This document shows positions 43,990 to 56,520 of a stretch of DNA of 64,000 nt, piece after piece. Each line of letters begins with the position of its first letter. Positions within the stretch are counted from its first letter, which is position 1. Below the pieces are notes generated by a model. It did no database searches and had not been told where the DNA came from. It saw only the letters and a list, made by a program, of their open reading frames with translations. A program made the translations under genes and the position numbers. Origin of the DNA: Lactuca virosa (Eukaryota > Streptophyta > Magnoliopsida > Asterales > Asteraceae); the NCBI GenBank assembly GCA_928212115.1, contig CAKMRJ010005634.1:120027186-120091185 (forward strand), read 5' to 3'.

Positions 43990-45208
43990 GTGTATAGATC
44001 AAGAATGGCAAGAACAAGAAGCGGAGTTGGAAACACGAACGAAAATAGGAATCAACTACCTGTAATCGAGCAAATACCTGTTGTAGCTACTGCACCTGAG
44101 CCAATGACAATGGCTGGTGTACAATTGATGATTCAGACGATGTTGGATCGTCAGATGGAAGAAACGAGACGTCTGCTTCAGCAGAATCGTGAAGAACCTT
44201 CGATGCCGATTGTTCAGCCCGAATTAAGTGAAGGGCACTCGGAAGGAGGGAACTTCAGTGGGACTATTAGTCAAGCCAACCCACCGATTGTTAGACAAAA
44301 CAATCATGATGGAGGAAATGATGGAAGAGGATGTAAATACAAGGATTTTATGGCATCTAAGCCACCGTGTCTATCCGGAAGCCCGACGCCGGTGCAAGTT
44401 ATGGACTGGATCTCCGAAATGGAGACAATGTTTGAAAGTTGCGAATGCAGCAACAGGCAGAAGACCGCTTTTGCGATCCCTTTGTTAAAATCTAGCGTGT
44501 TGAGTTGGTGGAAGCTGTTAGCTGACTCTATGCCCAAGGGAGAAGCGAGCAAAATGTCTTGGGAAGACTTTGTGGAACAACTGAAACTGCAATACTGCTC
44601 CGAGCAGGACCTTATGGAAATCAATAATGAGTTTCAGAATTTGAAGAAGGTAAAAATAAGCGTTACTAAATACGCTGCAAGTTTCACAGAAAAGATGAAG
44701 CTTATCCCATACCTAGTTCCAACAGAACTCTCAAAGGTCAACAAGTTTGCCCTCGGACTACCAGCGGCTATGGTCCAATGGTTAAGAAAGCAATCACATT
44801 GAAAGCCACCATCTGGGCTGCTAAGAATGTTGAGACTCAGATCAGGGAGAAGGGTCTGGAGAGATCTGAGGTTGGTGAGAAGAGGAAGTTTGATGGGCCT
44901 TCAGGGTCCAACAAGAAAAATAAATTCTCGAAATCTGGTTCGAGAGGAGTGGTGCGACAAATGCAAGAAGAAGCATCTTGGGAAATGTGGCGGGGAAGCC
45001 ACATGCTTCAAATGTGGAAAGCCAGGGCACTATGCCAACGAATGCACCCTTTACTAAGAAAGTCTGCTACGGGTGTGGTGAGGAGGGGCACATCTCGAGA
45101 GACTGTCCTAAAAAGAAGGAGGCAGCAAGAACCAATATTCCACCAAAGCCAAGGGCATTCCACATGATCCTCGACGAAGCAGACAATAACGCGAGGAATC
45201 AGGAATAA
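43990..45208 (+). pseudogene. gag: Gypsy gag, frameshifted (element F)
   Basis: First frame (43990-44802): RTRSGVGNTNENRNQLPVIE start, KYKDFMASKPPCLSGSPTPV, QVMDWISEMETMFESCECSN, AIPLLKSSVLSWWKLLADSM and ASFTEKMKLIPYLVPTELSK, a Gypsy capsid. A shift near 44775 moves to KAITLKATIWAAKNVETQIR. A shift near 44940 gives CDKCKKKHLGKCGGEATC and the zinc knuckle CFKCGKPGHYANEC. A shift near 45045 gives the second knuckle CYGCGEEGHISRDC and IPPKPRAFHMILDEADNNAR. Coding then ends. Similar to the gag of chromoviruses but not the same subfamily as C or D. Confidence 0.9.
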
Positions 45209-46431
45209 GGATTTCATATCCAAAGATCAAATTATGAAGTAACATATGGTGTAGCCTATTAGAGGCATAATATAGGGTGAACTTGAACTTTTGTGTAATA
45301 GTGTCAAGAATTGATATAAACCCTAGTTTTGTTATATTATGTATTGAGTGACACCTATCAGAAGATGTCGAAGGTGGTATCTTGCCTTTAGTTTATGTCT
45401 GATAAAATAACAGTACGTTTAAAGGAGTACAGTACGTCTGAAGTACACCTTCGATTGGCAAGATGATGGAACGATTGGTGTAATTCTTGAAGTTGTCCCA
45501 TAATCCGGAATTTCCATCACCAATCGAGTTAAAGTAGAATTGATGATTGAAGATACGCATGGAAGAAAGTCCTAGTAGAGTCTAGGAAAATTTCTATGAT
45601 TATTTGGACACATTCGTATGTGTTAAATTGTTTTGTGATTTTAGGACTTGGGGACTACGAGACAATACTTGGGACGAGTATGAGTAGGTGTGAATAGTAG
45701 TAAAGATCTATACTACTGGAAGCACAGGACTCACGCTTGGATTAGGAAAAGTCACAAGGTTACCAAGAAGCTAGTAATTGATTCCGTTTTATTCAAGTAT
45801 GTCATTACCATTATTTCGGTAATGACTAGTAAGATGGTTGTTATTCCGACCCTAGTGGTCATATCGAATTGAGTCCGACTACAATGAGTTTGTTACGTGG
45901 TTCGGAGAACCAAGCTCGATGTAACATCTGACTTAAGTCAGAAGGGTGAAATCAATGCGACCAATTGTATCGCGCTCGTTGTTAAAGAAGTTAGTAGCTA
46001 GAAATGCTACATGTTAAAATGTGGTTATATCGTATTAGAATATGAAGGAAGGTATATTCCATTCTGGAATTTGACTCTAAGAGACTTGAGTCTAAGCGTT
46101 GCATCATACGATGAGAGATCATTAGAGCATGACCCATCGGTATGTTACAATAAAATAAAGGAAAGTATTTATCCTAAGAAGAAGAAGGAGTCCACAATAA
46201 GGACTTATTGTGTAACTCGAAGGTTATGATTGAAAGTCCAACATAGTACGAAAAGCAGATGCAAGATTGAGCATCGTCTGCAGCCAAGAAGCCCTAGAGT
46301 TAGATACTCTTTCGAGGAAACATAGAAGTTACGGTTATTACTTAGGATGGAAAGATAATGTATGGAATCATTATACAACTCCTATTTTCGTTGATGATTT
46401 CGGGACGTAATCATCCTAAGGGGGAGATAAT
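45209..46431 (+). other. Noncoding interior of element F
   Basis: About 1.2 kb replacing pol. No conserved RT, protease or integrase block in any frame. Short plus-strand frames at 45690 and 46011 show no family resemblance. Ends with the purine tract CCTAAGGGGGAGATAA. Confidence 0.75.
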
Positions 46432-48436
46432 TGTAACGCCCGTAGATCCGGGCTGGTCAATTTAGAGACGATAAGCGTCAAAAATGACTTTTTGATGGAA
46501 GATTATTTAGAAGGATTAATCTTAACTAAGTTGTAGTATATGTTACAAGGATTCCGTACATATAAAGAACGCCGAAATCCAAGTTATAACGAAGAAGTTA
46601 TGACATGTCGAAGTTTCGCGACAGAACCGGCACGACACTGTATGACGTAAAATACGAATTTAAGATAGAGCGATATCTAGCCTTAGTGATCTAAATGGAA
46701 GTCGTAGAGTTCGTTAAACCAAGAGCGTGCATAAAAAGAACGTCTAAATCTGACTTCGTATGAGGAAGTTATGAATTTTCTAATTTTCAACTTAGCGGTA
46801 TGCAGCCTAAATCTCGAAATTGAGATCGAGTGATAATTGGCTGAAACAATCTAAACGAGAATCGAATATCTCGTCGATAGTAGTCCAACGGTGAAAAGAC
46901 AAACGAAAACGGACGTCAGATGAAGAAGTTATGATTTTATAACGGAGTTTTCCTGTCCCGGCCTACTAAAAATAATATAATAAAAATAAAATCAAAATTA
47001 GCCGACGGAGTCTAAATGAAAGTTGTAGAGGATAGTCTCACCTACGCGTGGATATAAAGAACGTCGAAAATGGAGCTCGTATGCGAAAGTTATGAATTTT
47101 TGAAGTTCGAGGTACGCATACCAAAGCTTATCCGAAGAGTACGCCCAGCGTAACCGAAGTACGCCCAGCGTACTGCTTGTATAGGCACTACGCCCAGCGT
47201 AATCAGGATTTACACCCAGCATAAATCGGGGTTTCAGCCCCTATAAATAGAAGTCGTGGGCTGCCGAATTTGGTTGCTCATTTCTTTCTCTCTCACTCGT
47301 TTTACCTCGTTTTATGTGCAAGCTTTACCCCCGAAGCCCCAGTATCATTCCCGACACCCGAAGCAAGTCCTGAAACCCCCGAGGATCCCGAGAAGTAAAG
47401 TTTTCGAGCTGAGACTCTGCCCGCATAAAGCCCGGTTTTGGAGAAAATGTCCCGGTTTTATCGAAAAAGATTATTTTAAGAGACGAGGTGCTGTCCGATC
47501 ATCGTGTTATCAAGTGAGTGTATATTCGTTTTCTTCTAACACATAGATATGAAGTATTCTTTATAAAATACGTGCTATGTGTTTATATATTATTTGTTTA
47601 TTTGAACTAGTTGTTGAATGGATGTTTTGTACAGGTTTTAAGCTGTATATAAATGTATATATTTTATCTACTAATATGTTGGGTAGAACATGGGTAGACA
47701 GTTGGTGTGTGATGAAATAAAATGATGAGAGGCCTCAATGTTGTTGTTGATCTAGTCATCTAGCAGAGTATGGATGACGACCACATACTCTTTCTAGACA
47801 GTCCAGTGGAACGCTAGCAGGCTCATAACCTGTAGGTGTTGTGAACGATGTGTTCACCGGTGTACTCCATCCCCCTCATGGTTGCCTTTAGGACATCTAT
47901 TGTTAAGGAAACCCCTTTGCAGTAATGTCCATCCCGATGAAAATCCTAGATTAGGTCCCTTGTAATAGTTGTTGTCATAGGGACGTAAAGTGAGGATAAC
48001 GGGAATGGGTAATCGGGTTATTGTTGGTTGGTGAAATTAAATATAATTATTTATTGTGGGTTGAAAACCATATATGCTCACCAGGCTCCCAAGCCTGACC
48101 CACTCAGTTTTTCTTTATATTACAGGTAGTGGCACGAGAGCATAAGTTGGATGACATTGTCAATATATTTTTGGATTATAGACCAGTAGTTATATGTAAC
48201 TATTGTAAGGTCTATTTTGTATTGTTTATGCTTTTGGTCTGTATCGGAACATGACATCCCGAGGTTTTGTTATATAATGAAAATACATTTCTTTATGAAA
48301 TGCTTTGATAAATTCGTATCATATTTTTTTTTGGGAACAAATTCCGCAACTCTTTTAATCAAAGAATTACTCTGATTTTATTTAAAAGCATAAATTAAAT
48401 CGGTCTTTTTCTGGCCGTGATTTTGGGGATGTCACA
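46432..48436 (+). repeat. 3' LTR of element F
   Basis: Same ends as the 5' LTR. The four palindromes at about 47140-47222 read mostly TACGCCCAGCGTA, and the TATA box CCCTATAAATAG at about 47239 is intact. Confidence 0.95.
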
Positions 48437-48441
48437 AGTAC

Positions 48442-49330
48442 TACCTCCATACTCCCCATGACCCTCTGACCGACCTCACCCCAACAGATTGGGGTCCTAC
48501 ACTTCCTCCCGTAGAGCATCTCGAAGGGAGGCCGGTCTATACTGGCGTGGTAACTGTTGTTATACCAAAATTCCGCTAACGGAAGATACATATCCCAACT
48601 GCCACCGGAATCCAAAACACATGCGCGAAGCATGTCCTCGAGAGTCTGAATCGTCCTCTCGCTCTGTCCGTCCGTCTGAGGGTGGAAAGCGGTGCTGAAG
48701 CGGAGACGAGTACCCATCTCGTCATGAAACCGCTTCCAAAATCTGGAAGTAAAACGGACATCTCGGTCTAACACCACCGAGACAGGCACTCCATGACGTG
48801 CCACTACCTCTCAAACATAAATCTCGGCCAACTTCTCGGCCGAGATGCTCTCCTGGATCGGTATGAAGTGGGCTCTCTTGGTCAACCGATCCACGATGAC
48901 CCAAATCCATCAACCCCACGTGCGGTCCTGGGAAGCTTAGTGATAAAATCCATAGTAATGTCCTCCCATTTCCACACGGGGATGTCTTACGGCTACATCT
49001 TGCCGTGAGGCCTCTGGTGCTCTGCCTTGACCTTCCTGCAGGTCAAGCATCTCTCTACATACCAGGCTACGTCCCGCTTCATGCAGGGCCACCAGTAATC
49101 GGGTCGAAGCTCTCTGTACATCTTCGTCGCCCCAGGGTGGATAGAGAACCTGGACTTGTGGGCCTCGTCCATCTGTATCTGTCGTACTCCACCCCAGTAC
49201 GGTACCCAAACCCTCCCATGCAGGGCCAACAACCCACGACTGTCATAATCGAAGGAGGCCACTTGGCCTATAATCCGCTCGCACTTCCGGCGCTCCTCCT
49301 TTTGTCCCTCAACCTGCGCCTCTCGGATCT
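48442..49330 (-). pseudogene. Gypsy integrase (element D)
   Basis: Zinc-binding end: DEAHKSRFSIHPGATKMYRE, WPCMKRDVAWYVERCLTCRK (HHCC). Core: MARHGVPVSVVLDRDVRFTS with the second Asp, and STAFHPQTDGQSERTIQTLE with catalytic Glu region, then LAEFWYNNSYHASIDRPPFE and MLYGRKCRTPICWGEVGQRV. Frameshifts separate the zinc domain from the core. Coding is cut at GSMEVVL, where element F inserted. Confidence 0.92.
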
Positions 49331-50102
49331 ACTCCAGTAGTGGAGTAATCACTGTCATTATCAGACAGATGTATCGGATCGGGACCGCTACCGCCTTGCG
49401 GCGTAGGGCGTCAGCCACTACGTTGGCCTTGCCCGGGTGGTAAAGGATCTCACAATCGTAATCCTTAACCACATCTAATCACCGACGCTGCCTCATTTTC
49501 AGATTCGACTGATCCATGAAGTATTTCAAACTCTTGTGATCCGTGTAAATGGTACAACGGACCCTATAGAGGTAATGCCACCAAATCTTGAGGGCGAACA
49601 CCACAGCCCCCAACTCTAAATCGTGCGTCAGATAGTTAGCCTCGTGAGGCTTCAGCTGTCTCGAGGCATAAGCTATCACATGACCCGTTGCATCAATACT
49701 GCTCCCATGCCTGTGATCAAAGCATCACAGTAAACTACGAAGTAATCTACACCCTCTGGCAGAGTGGAATCGGAGCCTCGCACAATCATTGCCTGAGCAT
49801 CTCAAAGGCTGTCTGCTGCTCAGGTCCCCAGCGAAAAACTACCGACTTCTTGGTCAGTCAGGTCAACGGAACTGCAATCTTGGAGAAGTCCTGAATAAAT
49901 CTCCTGTAATACCCTGCCAGACCCAGGAAACTCTGAATCTCAGTTGGAGACCTCAGAATCTCCCACAACATCACGACCTCTATCTTGGCCGGATCGAACA
50001 GAATACCCTTCTAGTTGACAAGATGCCCAAGGAACTGCACCTCGCGCAACCAGAATTCACACTTGAAGAACTTCGCAAAAAGTCTCTCCTTCCCTAGTGT
50101 CT
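49331..50102 (-). pseudogene. RT end and RNase H (element D)
   Basis: From the right: RLFAKFFKCEFWLREVQFLG then HLVN-stop-KGILFDPAKIEV, AGYYRRFIQDFSKIAVPLT-stop, then RNase H blocks MIAYASRQLKPHEANYLTHD, LELGAVVFALKIWWHYLYRV, and YTDHKSLKYFMDQSNLKMRQ. Stops probably stand for Gln or Arg codons changed by C to T. It continues the RT piece at 56981 across element E. Confidence 0.9.
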
Positions 50103-50107
50103 CCAAC

Positions 50108-50536
50108 TGTTGGGTCAAAAATATGGTTTATACTTTACTTTTCTAGGAAAATGTATTTTTATGTCTAGGACCGTAAACAGCTTGGTGTTTACGGCTGTAT
50201 ATGTGTTTACGGTTGTGTTTACGGTCGTAAACAGGTTTACGGCTGTAAACCCATTCATGGCCCATGTCTACTATATATAGGGTGAGGAGTGCATGTGTAA
50301 GAGTGTAAGACAAAGTGAGAGCATATTGTAGAGAGAAAAAGTTAGAGAGAAGAAAGGAGCTTAAGTGTGTGTGTTTGTATGTGAATCTTGTATTTGGATC
50401 TTCATTCTAATCAATTAATACAAGATTCCTCATCTTCTTCTTCCCCTTCTTCATTAGATCTGGCATCATCCGTTTGATTGGGATTCCGCACCATCAAACG
50501 GATCTGATTGATACACAAGCAGATTTGGGACTTACA
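50108..50536 (+). repeat. 5' LTR of element E
   Basis: TGTTGGGTCAAAAATATGG to TTTGGGACTTACA, clearly related to the LTR of B. GTTTACGG/CCGTAAAC repeats at 50187-50252 precede a CTACTATATATAGGG TATA box (50269). Confidence 0.95.
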
Positions 50537-50538
50537 AG

Positions 50539-50550
50539 TGGTATCAGAGC
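50539..50550 (+). other. Primer-binding site of element E
   Basis: TGGTATCAGAGC, two bases after the LTR. Confidence 0.93.
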
Positions 50551-51417
50551 TTGGATTGTATCAATCATTTTTGTCAGATCTGGAGCGTATTTGATCTTAT
50601 TTTTGAAGGATTTCTGCGTTTTTTGATAGATCTTGGCAAAATAGGGGGGTTTGTTCTTCGCATTTTTGATAAAAACGAGTTTTTGATCGATTTTGGAGCA
50701 AAAAGAGGTGAAAAACGCTGTTTTTCACGACATCTGAAGCATTGTTTACGGCCATTGAAGGGTTTACGACCGTAATCAGTTTGCGGCTAGGGTTTCTCGG
50801 CGGCGGCGGCGTTTGCGGCTAGTGTTTCTCAGAGTTTACGGCCGGAGTTTACGGCCTCGGAGTTTACGGTCGGAGTTTACAGCCTCTCCTCGGAATTTAC
50901 GGCTCAGCATCGATTCCAGCTTCGGACACTCCTTGCTAGCAGCCTCGTGTGCGCAGATTCCCCAAGCAGCAACGTCTATTAAAAAATTGTTGAGTGTTGC
51001 AAGATTCGAACCCGGGTGCTCTCCATATTGAATCCTCCGCCTTAACAACTCCTCTAGAATCACTCGTGTTTCATTCCTTTCGATTTTAATTCAAAAGCAC
51101 TCCCTTTCGCACCTATTTTCGCAAAATTGACACTTTTAGCCCAAAATTCAAATTTCTTTTAATTTTAAATTCTATTTTCTTCCAAAATTTTTAGCTTTTA
51201 ATTTTTGAATTTCTAAATTGACCTTTGACCTTAAATTTGACTTTGACTTTCAAGTTTGACCTTTGACTTTAAACTTTGACTTTTTCGTTTGACTTTCAAA
51301 TTTTCAAATTTAATTTTTCGGTTTGACTTTTAAGTTTGACTTTTAAGTTTGATTTTTAAAATTTGACTTTTAAGGTTGACTTTTGAGTTTTTAGTCAAAG
51401 GGAATTTTTGATAAACA
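50551..51417 (+). other. Leader of element E with two repeat tracts
   Basis: First tract (50740-50905): GTTTACGGCC-like motifs about ten times. Second tract (51215-51405): degenerate AAGTTTGACTTT units about ten times, ending just before the gag ATG. Both have counterparts in B. Confidence 0.75.
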
Positions 51418-52658
51418 ATGAGTTCTTCAAACACTAAAGTCAATGAAATTTCTTGTTCTCAAACATGCATTGATAATGTTAAAAATTACTTGAGCATATC
51501 AAATTATTACGCAGAGAGAACGAGGACCCAAAATACAAAGGATATCAACTTAGGAAAGGTCAAAAACCCTTAAAATCACAATTAGAAGAAAAAAAAAAGA
51601 TTTTAGAAAACTTCAAGAAGAATACAGCAATAAATGTGCAAACTATAGATTTGTGACAGAACAACTTGCTGAGTTAACTGCTGAACTTGACACATTGAAA
51701 AATAAGTTTGAAAATGCAGATTTTAATTTCAGAAAATTTGATGTGTCAAGTGAAGTAGTTTGCGTCAATGATAGAAAATAGTTTGAGATTTAAAAATAAC
51801 CAACAAAAGGGTTTAGGGTATGATAAAGTGCCTCCTCCTTTTAATCACACCCATCAGTATAATCCTTTGACAAAAGAGGAAATGGACAGAGAGGCACATC
51901 TCAAATATGGAAAACCTGTTGTATTTGTGTCGGGATGTGGTCCTCAGGTTGCAAGTACTAATGTTTCTACTTCTTATGCAGATCAACCACTAAGTCATTG
52001 CAAGCAAGCAGCTGAAGAGAGTGTGTCTGATAATAAAATTGTATCAAAGTCTGATGACTCAAAATTTTTCGATATATTTGATGATATCTTTGATAATTCT
52101 GTCGTGGTTGTGCCAGAAAGTGTTGAGCTGAACGATTCTAATGCTTCTACTTCTTGTGCAGGTAAAGTAGTAGAGGATGAGGACAAGGAGAACAGAACTA
52201 ATTCTAGTTCTGCAAATTCTGATGATTATCAAACAAATGACTCCTTGAACTCTGAATCTGTTGCTTCTAACTCAGTTACTTCTGATCAACCTGCTGTTGA
52301 AAAATACATGCCACCAAATCAAGTGAAACAGCCAGCCTACTACAAGTGTGCATGTGGGAACAACCAGGAACAAGGCAAAGATACGCCACTAGGGGCAGGA
52401 AGAAACAATTTCCCAGTGAAGAAAAATACATTTTTTCACTATGGAACACCTGGACACATTGCCAGAAATTGTCCAAATCGCGCATACGTTCCCTACTACG
52501 CACATGGCTGGCAGAACGCACCAAGAGGGAGATTTTCCAAAAGAAATCCCTCAAGGTCACGTTCAGACAATGGTGACTGGAATGCAACGAAGGGCAAGAG
52601 CTCAACTCCCAAGGCCAAGAATCCATCTCCCAAGGTCAAGAAGGGAATGTCGGTGTAA
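51418..52658 (+). pseudogene. gag-like ORF with coiled coil and zinc knuckle (element E)
   Basis: ATG 51418 matches that of B (MSSSNTKVNEISCSQTC). Small indels break the frame, including one extra T near 51760. The open part (51768-52658) has FKNNQQKGLGYDKVPPPFNH, a longer acidic Ser/Asp region than B with two copies of an NASTSCAGKVVEDEDKEN-type block, and HYGTPGHIARNC, the zinc knuckle whose first CX2C is degraded (Cys to His change among them). It ends at KKGMSV where insertion G begins. Confidence 0.8.
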
Positions 52659-54466
52659 CAACGTAAATTTTCAAACAATTTTTCATTTTTAAAACATAAT
52701 TCATTCATAACAAAAACCCATTGTATCACATAATATCTCAATAAACAACCCCAGAATCTCAAGTACATAAATCTTCATCAGTGTGTACAGACCATGCCGG
52801 CGCCTTCCCGCGATCCTTGCTAGTACCTGAAACACATAACACAACAACTGTAAGCATAAATGCTTAGTGAGTTCCCCAAATATACCACATACAACACATA
52901 CGCCTTTCCAGGCCATAACTCTGTAGGATCTTCCGATCCAAGTGTCTCAGGGGACTTCCGTCCCGAATTCCGGTAGACCTTCCGGTCCTACCCGTATCGA
53001 CCTTCCGGTCCGTAACCACCTGACCTTCCGGTCCATGTCATACATAACATACGTAACATATACATATCACATAATAGCATATAGCACATACATCTCATAG
53101 CATACAAGACCTTCCGGTCACACATAGGTACCACTCTAGGTACAGTATAGTGAGAAGACTCACCTCCATGAAGTCGGATAACTCTCGTGCTCATCGTCCC
53201 GACCTAGCCTCCTCCTATCATTCAAATAACATCCTCAATCAATAGTCTCTCATAGTCTCATCTCTAAAGATTGGGTAGAAGGCCATTCTACCCCTCCCTG
53301 AACTTTCTTGAATCAGTCTTGACCAGACCCTAAGGTCAACGAAAGTCAACGGTCAAACTTTGACCCTACTCGTCGAGTGCACACGGGCGACTCGGCGAGT
53401 CCATGCGGGTCCTCTGAATCCTTCTGGCCTCTCTTGGCTCGTCGAGTCATCCTTCCACTCGACGGGTTCCTCCTGTCACGAATCGCGGGGCAACCCCGAC
53501 TCGACTCGTCGAGTCCACTTATGAACTCGGCGAGTTGCGTCCATGTTCATACTCAAATGACCTTCTAAGGTCAGATCTGCTTCTCTAGTCTATAGATCTG
53601 ACCTTCCCAAGCATGATAATCACGTAAAGGTCGAATCTTGGTACACATGCAACACACCCAAAGCTTCTTTTGGTGAAATAACCACTAAAATGTCCTCCTA
53701 GGCTCATAACTCAAAAGGTATGGCATAAAGCAGAGTGGTAAGGACTCTCTGGACCTCTTAAGGTCCAGATCTATGAACCATCTCGTCTTGGGACCTCACA
53801 TACTCCAGATTCAACTAAAAGAGGCATAAAGAAAACCCTAAATTTCACTAGGATCATTATAAACACGAGAATGGCACAGATTGTTACCTCCAAACAGCTT
53901 CCTCTGATAAAATAGAAGTGGATCCAAGCTCCTCAACCCGCTTAGCTTGTTCTACCTCCTTCCTTCTTGCTAAAACACACAAGAAATGGTGAATTAGCCT
54001 TCCTCTTGCACCACAAACGATCTCTCTGCTCTCCAGGGTTTCTCAGGGGTGAAGTGGCCGCAAATGGAGGCCATAAAGGCCTTTAAATAGGGCACAGACC
54101 CCGAGAATTAGGGTTTCAATCCACAGCGCGGACTCGTTGAGTCCATCCTTTCCGACTCGTCGAGTCCGTTCATTAATCCAGTCAGCACACGCGATCCTAC
54201 TCGACGAGTCTACGCCTCAACTCGTCGAGTCCCTCCTCATAACTCAAAAAGAAATACTCAAATTGTCATGCCTGGAAATCCAGATGTTACAATTCTCCCC
54301 CACTTGAAATAGATTTCGCCCTCGAAATCGCTCCTCAACCACATAGATAGAAACCAAACACTCGAAAAGCACCACTGAAAGGTTCTCACACCAAAACGAT
54401 ATCTTTTTCCATGAATACCTGGATCCGACCAGGAACTCCAAATTTGGAACAAAACCGGTCCCTCTT
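52654..54466 (-). mobile_element. Truncated Gypsy 3' end (element G) inside E
   Basis: Minus-strand LTR 52654-54291 (TGTAACAACG to CAGATGTTACA) plus about 175 bases of interior, TTCTCCCCCACTTGAAATAG on, equivalent to the sequence beside the 3' LTR of D. The rest of the element is missing, and so are about 600 bases of E. The LTR has ACTCGTCGAGT palindromes (53365-53535 and 54130-54235) and GACCTTCCGGTCC-like units (52920-53120). No target duplication was found, so a deletion after insertion is likely. Confidence 0.82.
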
Positions 54467-56520
54467 CTCGATACTCCTAAGTTTTTCTTAAGCTGATTCG
54501 CTTCAAAGACAAATTTTTGTTTTAGGATAGTTTAAATTTGCGCATTTACTTTCGTTTCTCTCCTATGCACAAATTTAGGGGGAGAACTAAAAACAAAACA
54601 AAAATTTTAAAATTTTAAAAAATCCAAAAAACATTAGAAAATCAAAAAATCCAAAAATATGTTGTTAATGATATGTGCTTGCAGGTGATGTGTTGGGAAG
54701 TGATATATTCATGTGATAACAGACAATTTGAATCCGTGTAACGTACCAAAGTTGAATTGTCTAGGCTCTATGTTCGATGCGCTGGTAGGCACGAAAGATT
54801 TAAATGGACTTGACTAGGTGTAGATGAACTTAAGGAATCTAGAGATTTGGAAAATCTTAACGTAGATAGTTCCATTTGGCCTGACCATACGACGCTTGGG
54901 TAGATTGAGCAGGGAGATATACATGAGAATCCACCGGTCACACTAAAGTAATTCGTATCTAGAACCGTGGTTTAACTCTTCCTCGATGTACAGAATCTGT
55001 CCTTATTTCCGATATTGATGGGGCGACTGGGGAATTCCGATAAAGTAGGTCTGTAGGAAATTATTTTCTTGCTTTCTTTCTGTTAGTCATATGTTGCCTC
55101 CTCTGTGCGATTGAAATACATCCGACCTGGACTGCAACATATGCAATTCTATTTCTCTGCATCTTCTATCTATGCAATTCTTCCTGTCTGCTAGTCATAT
55201 GTTGTCTCCTTTGTGTGATTGAAATACATCCAACCTGGTACACATCATATGCACCATTCTACTTCTTAATCCCTCTAAATCTGGTTAGTCATATGTTTCA
55301 CCCTCTGCGAGATTGGAAGAGATCCGACCTGGGTGTATAGCATATGCATTCTAAATATGACTTCTCTCATAATAATTGTCTGCTCACCTAAAGTAAGGAG
55401 TACTTTGGAAGTTCCTGATTATTGGGGTATGTTAGGAAGCGGGAAACATGTTCTAGTACATTTAAAATTAAACAATCACTAGGTTCTCTGTAGATCTCGC
55501 TGCTCAATTTAGGTGGACAACAATATCTTTGGTCGTCGTCAGCTGAATGGTCCTTTAGGAATATTATCTAGGAACATAGGATCACATTGTCTTGTCACTT
55601 GTAGTATGTCCTAACTTTGTCACAATCTCTCGTGTTTAAGCGGACCACAATACCAACGATTGACCAGATCTATTCATGAAGGGAGAGGTAATGATAAACG
55701 GATAAAGGCTGTCTAAAAACTTTGATCCCAAATCACTCTTAAAGTTAGCTATTATTTTTGTTTTTGTTAAATTTGTTCATAGTTTTCTTCTAATTTAAAA
55801 ACTAGGGGAGAATTAAAAAAAAAATTTAAAAACCAAACAAAAATCAGAAAATTAAAAAAATCCAAAAATAGTGTTATTTATGTTTTATTTCTTTTTCAGA
55901 AAATATGAAAAATACAAAAAATATTGTGTGCTAAGTTTTATTTTAGTTTTGTTTCTATTTTTAGCTTTGTTTGTCTTGAAAAGTGAATTCAGATGTAGAT
56001 GAGACTCGTGGAGACTGTGTCAAGAATTTCTGAGCCAAGACTTCATTCGTAAGTGTCGAAGAATTTTCATTCAAAGGAGCAAGAAATGAAGATTATTCTT
56101 TCACCATTCAATCCTTCAACCCCAGAAGCAAGGTCAAGCTGTAATTGAAGATTATGTGACAGATTGCATTGAAGCCTCCTCAATCAATTTGCTGCTATCT
56201 AGTACCTGCTGAAGTGATCTAGAAGTTTCGTTCTCTATTCTCTCTGAAGATTCTCAAGCTGAAAGCGAAATTTTCAAGAATCTTTTCAAGAAGCCTCCTC
56301 ACCCAACGTGCGTTCAATGCCAAATTCTGAAGAAAAGCCCAAGTGCTCAAGATGAAGTCATTTATTGAAGATTCATCATGTTCATCTTGAAGCTGTGAAA
56401 AATTTGAAGATTAATGCTGAAGCCAAGCTCCCAATGAAGATTAACAAGAAAGGCCAGCTACTTTTTAGGGGGAGTTTGTTGGGTCAATTAGAAAAGAAAG
56501 CTATAAACCAAGGGGGAGAT
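54467..56520 (+). other. Noncoding interior of element E
   Basis: Resumes with TACTCCTAAGTTTTTCTTAA, matching B at 33910. AGGGGGAG-like purine motifs followed by A-rich stretches at about 54577, 55803, 56468 and 56511. Three ~100-base tandem units at 55083-55350. From about 55980 to the LTR it parallels B (35430-35854). No coding frame recognised; a short frame at 56365 is shared with B but looks fortuitous. Confidence 0.75.
55083..55350 (+). repeat. Three ~100-bp tandem units in element E
   Basis: Each starts with (G/C)TTAGTCATATGTT or CTAGTCATATGTT, then a CTCTGTGCGATTGAAATACA-like phrase, CCGACCTGG and CATATGCA. Starts at about 55083, 55190 and 55285. Confidence 0.85.

Larger units (their letters stand above)
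41633..48436 (+). mobile_element. Gypsy-type element F with gag but no pol
   Basis: Plus-strand element inside the integrase of D. LTRs 41633-43635 and 46432-48436, perfect target duplication AGTAC (41628-41632 and 48437-48441), primer-binding site 43638-43649, purine tract AAGGGGGAGA before the 3' LTR. The 2.8-kb interior encodes a frameshifted gag and then no recognisable protease, RT or integrase. Non-autonomous through internal loss. By eye the first ~185 aligned LTR bases differ at about six places, so it is a moderately young insertion. Confidence 0.94.

Noticed and set aside
55083..55350. Tandem units in E as a regulatory RNA gene
   Set aside because: No promoter, conserved structure or terminator could be supported.
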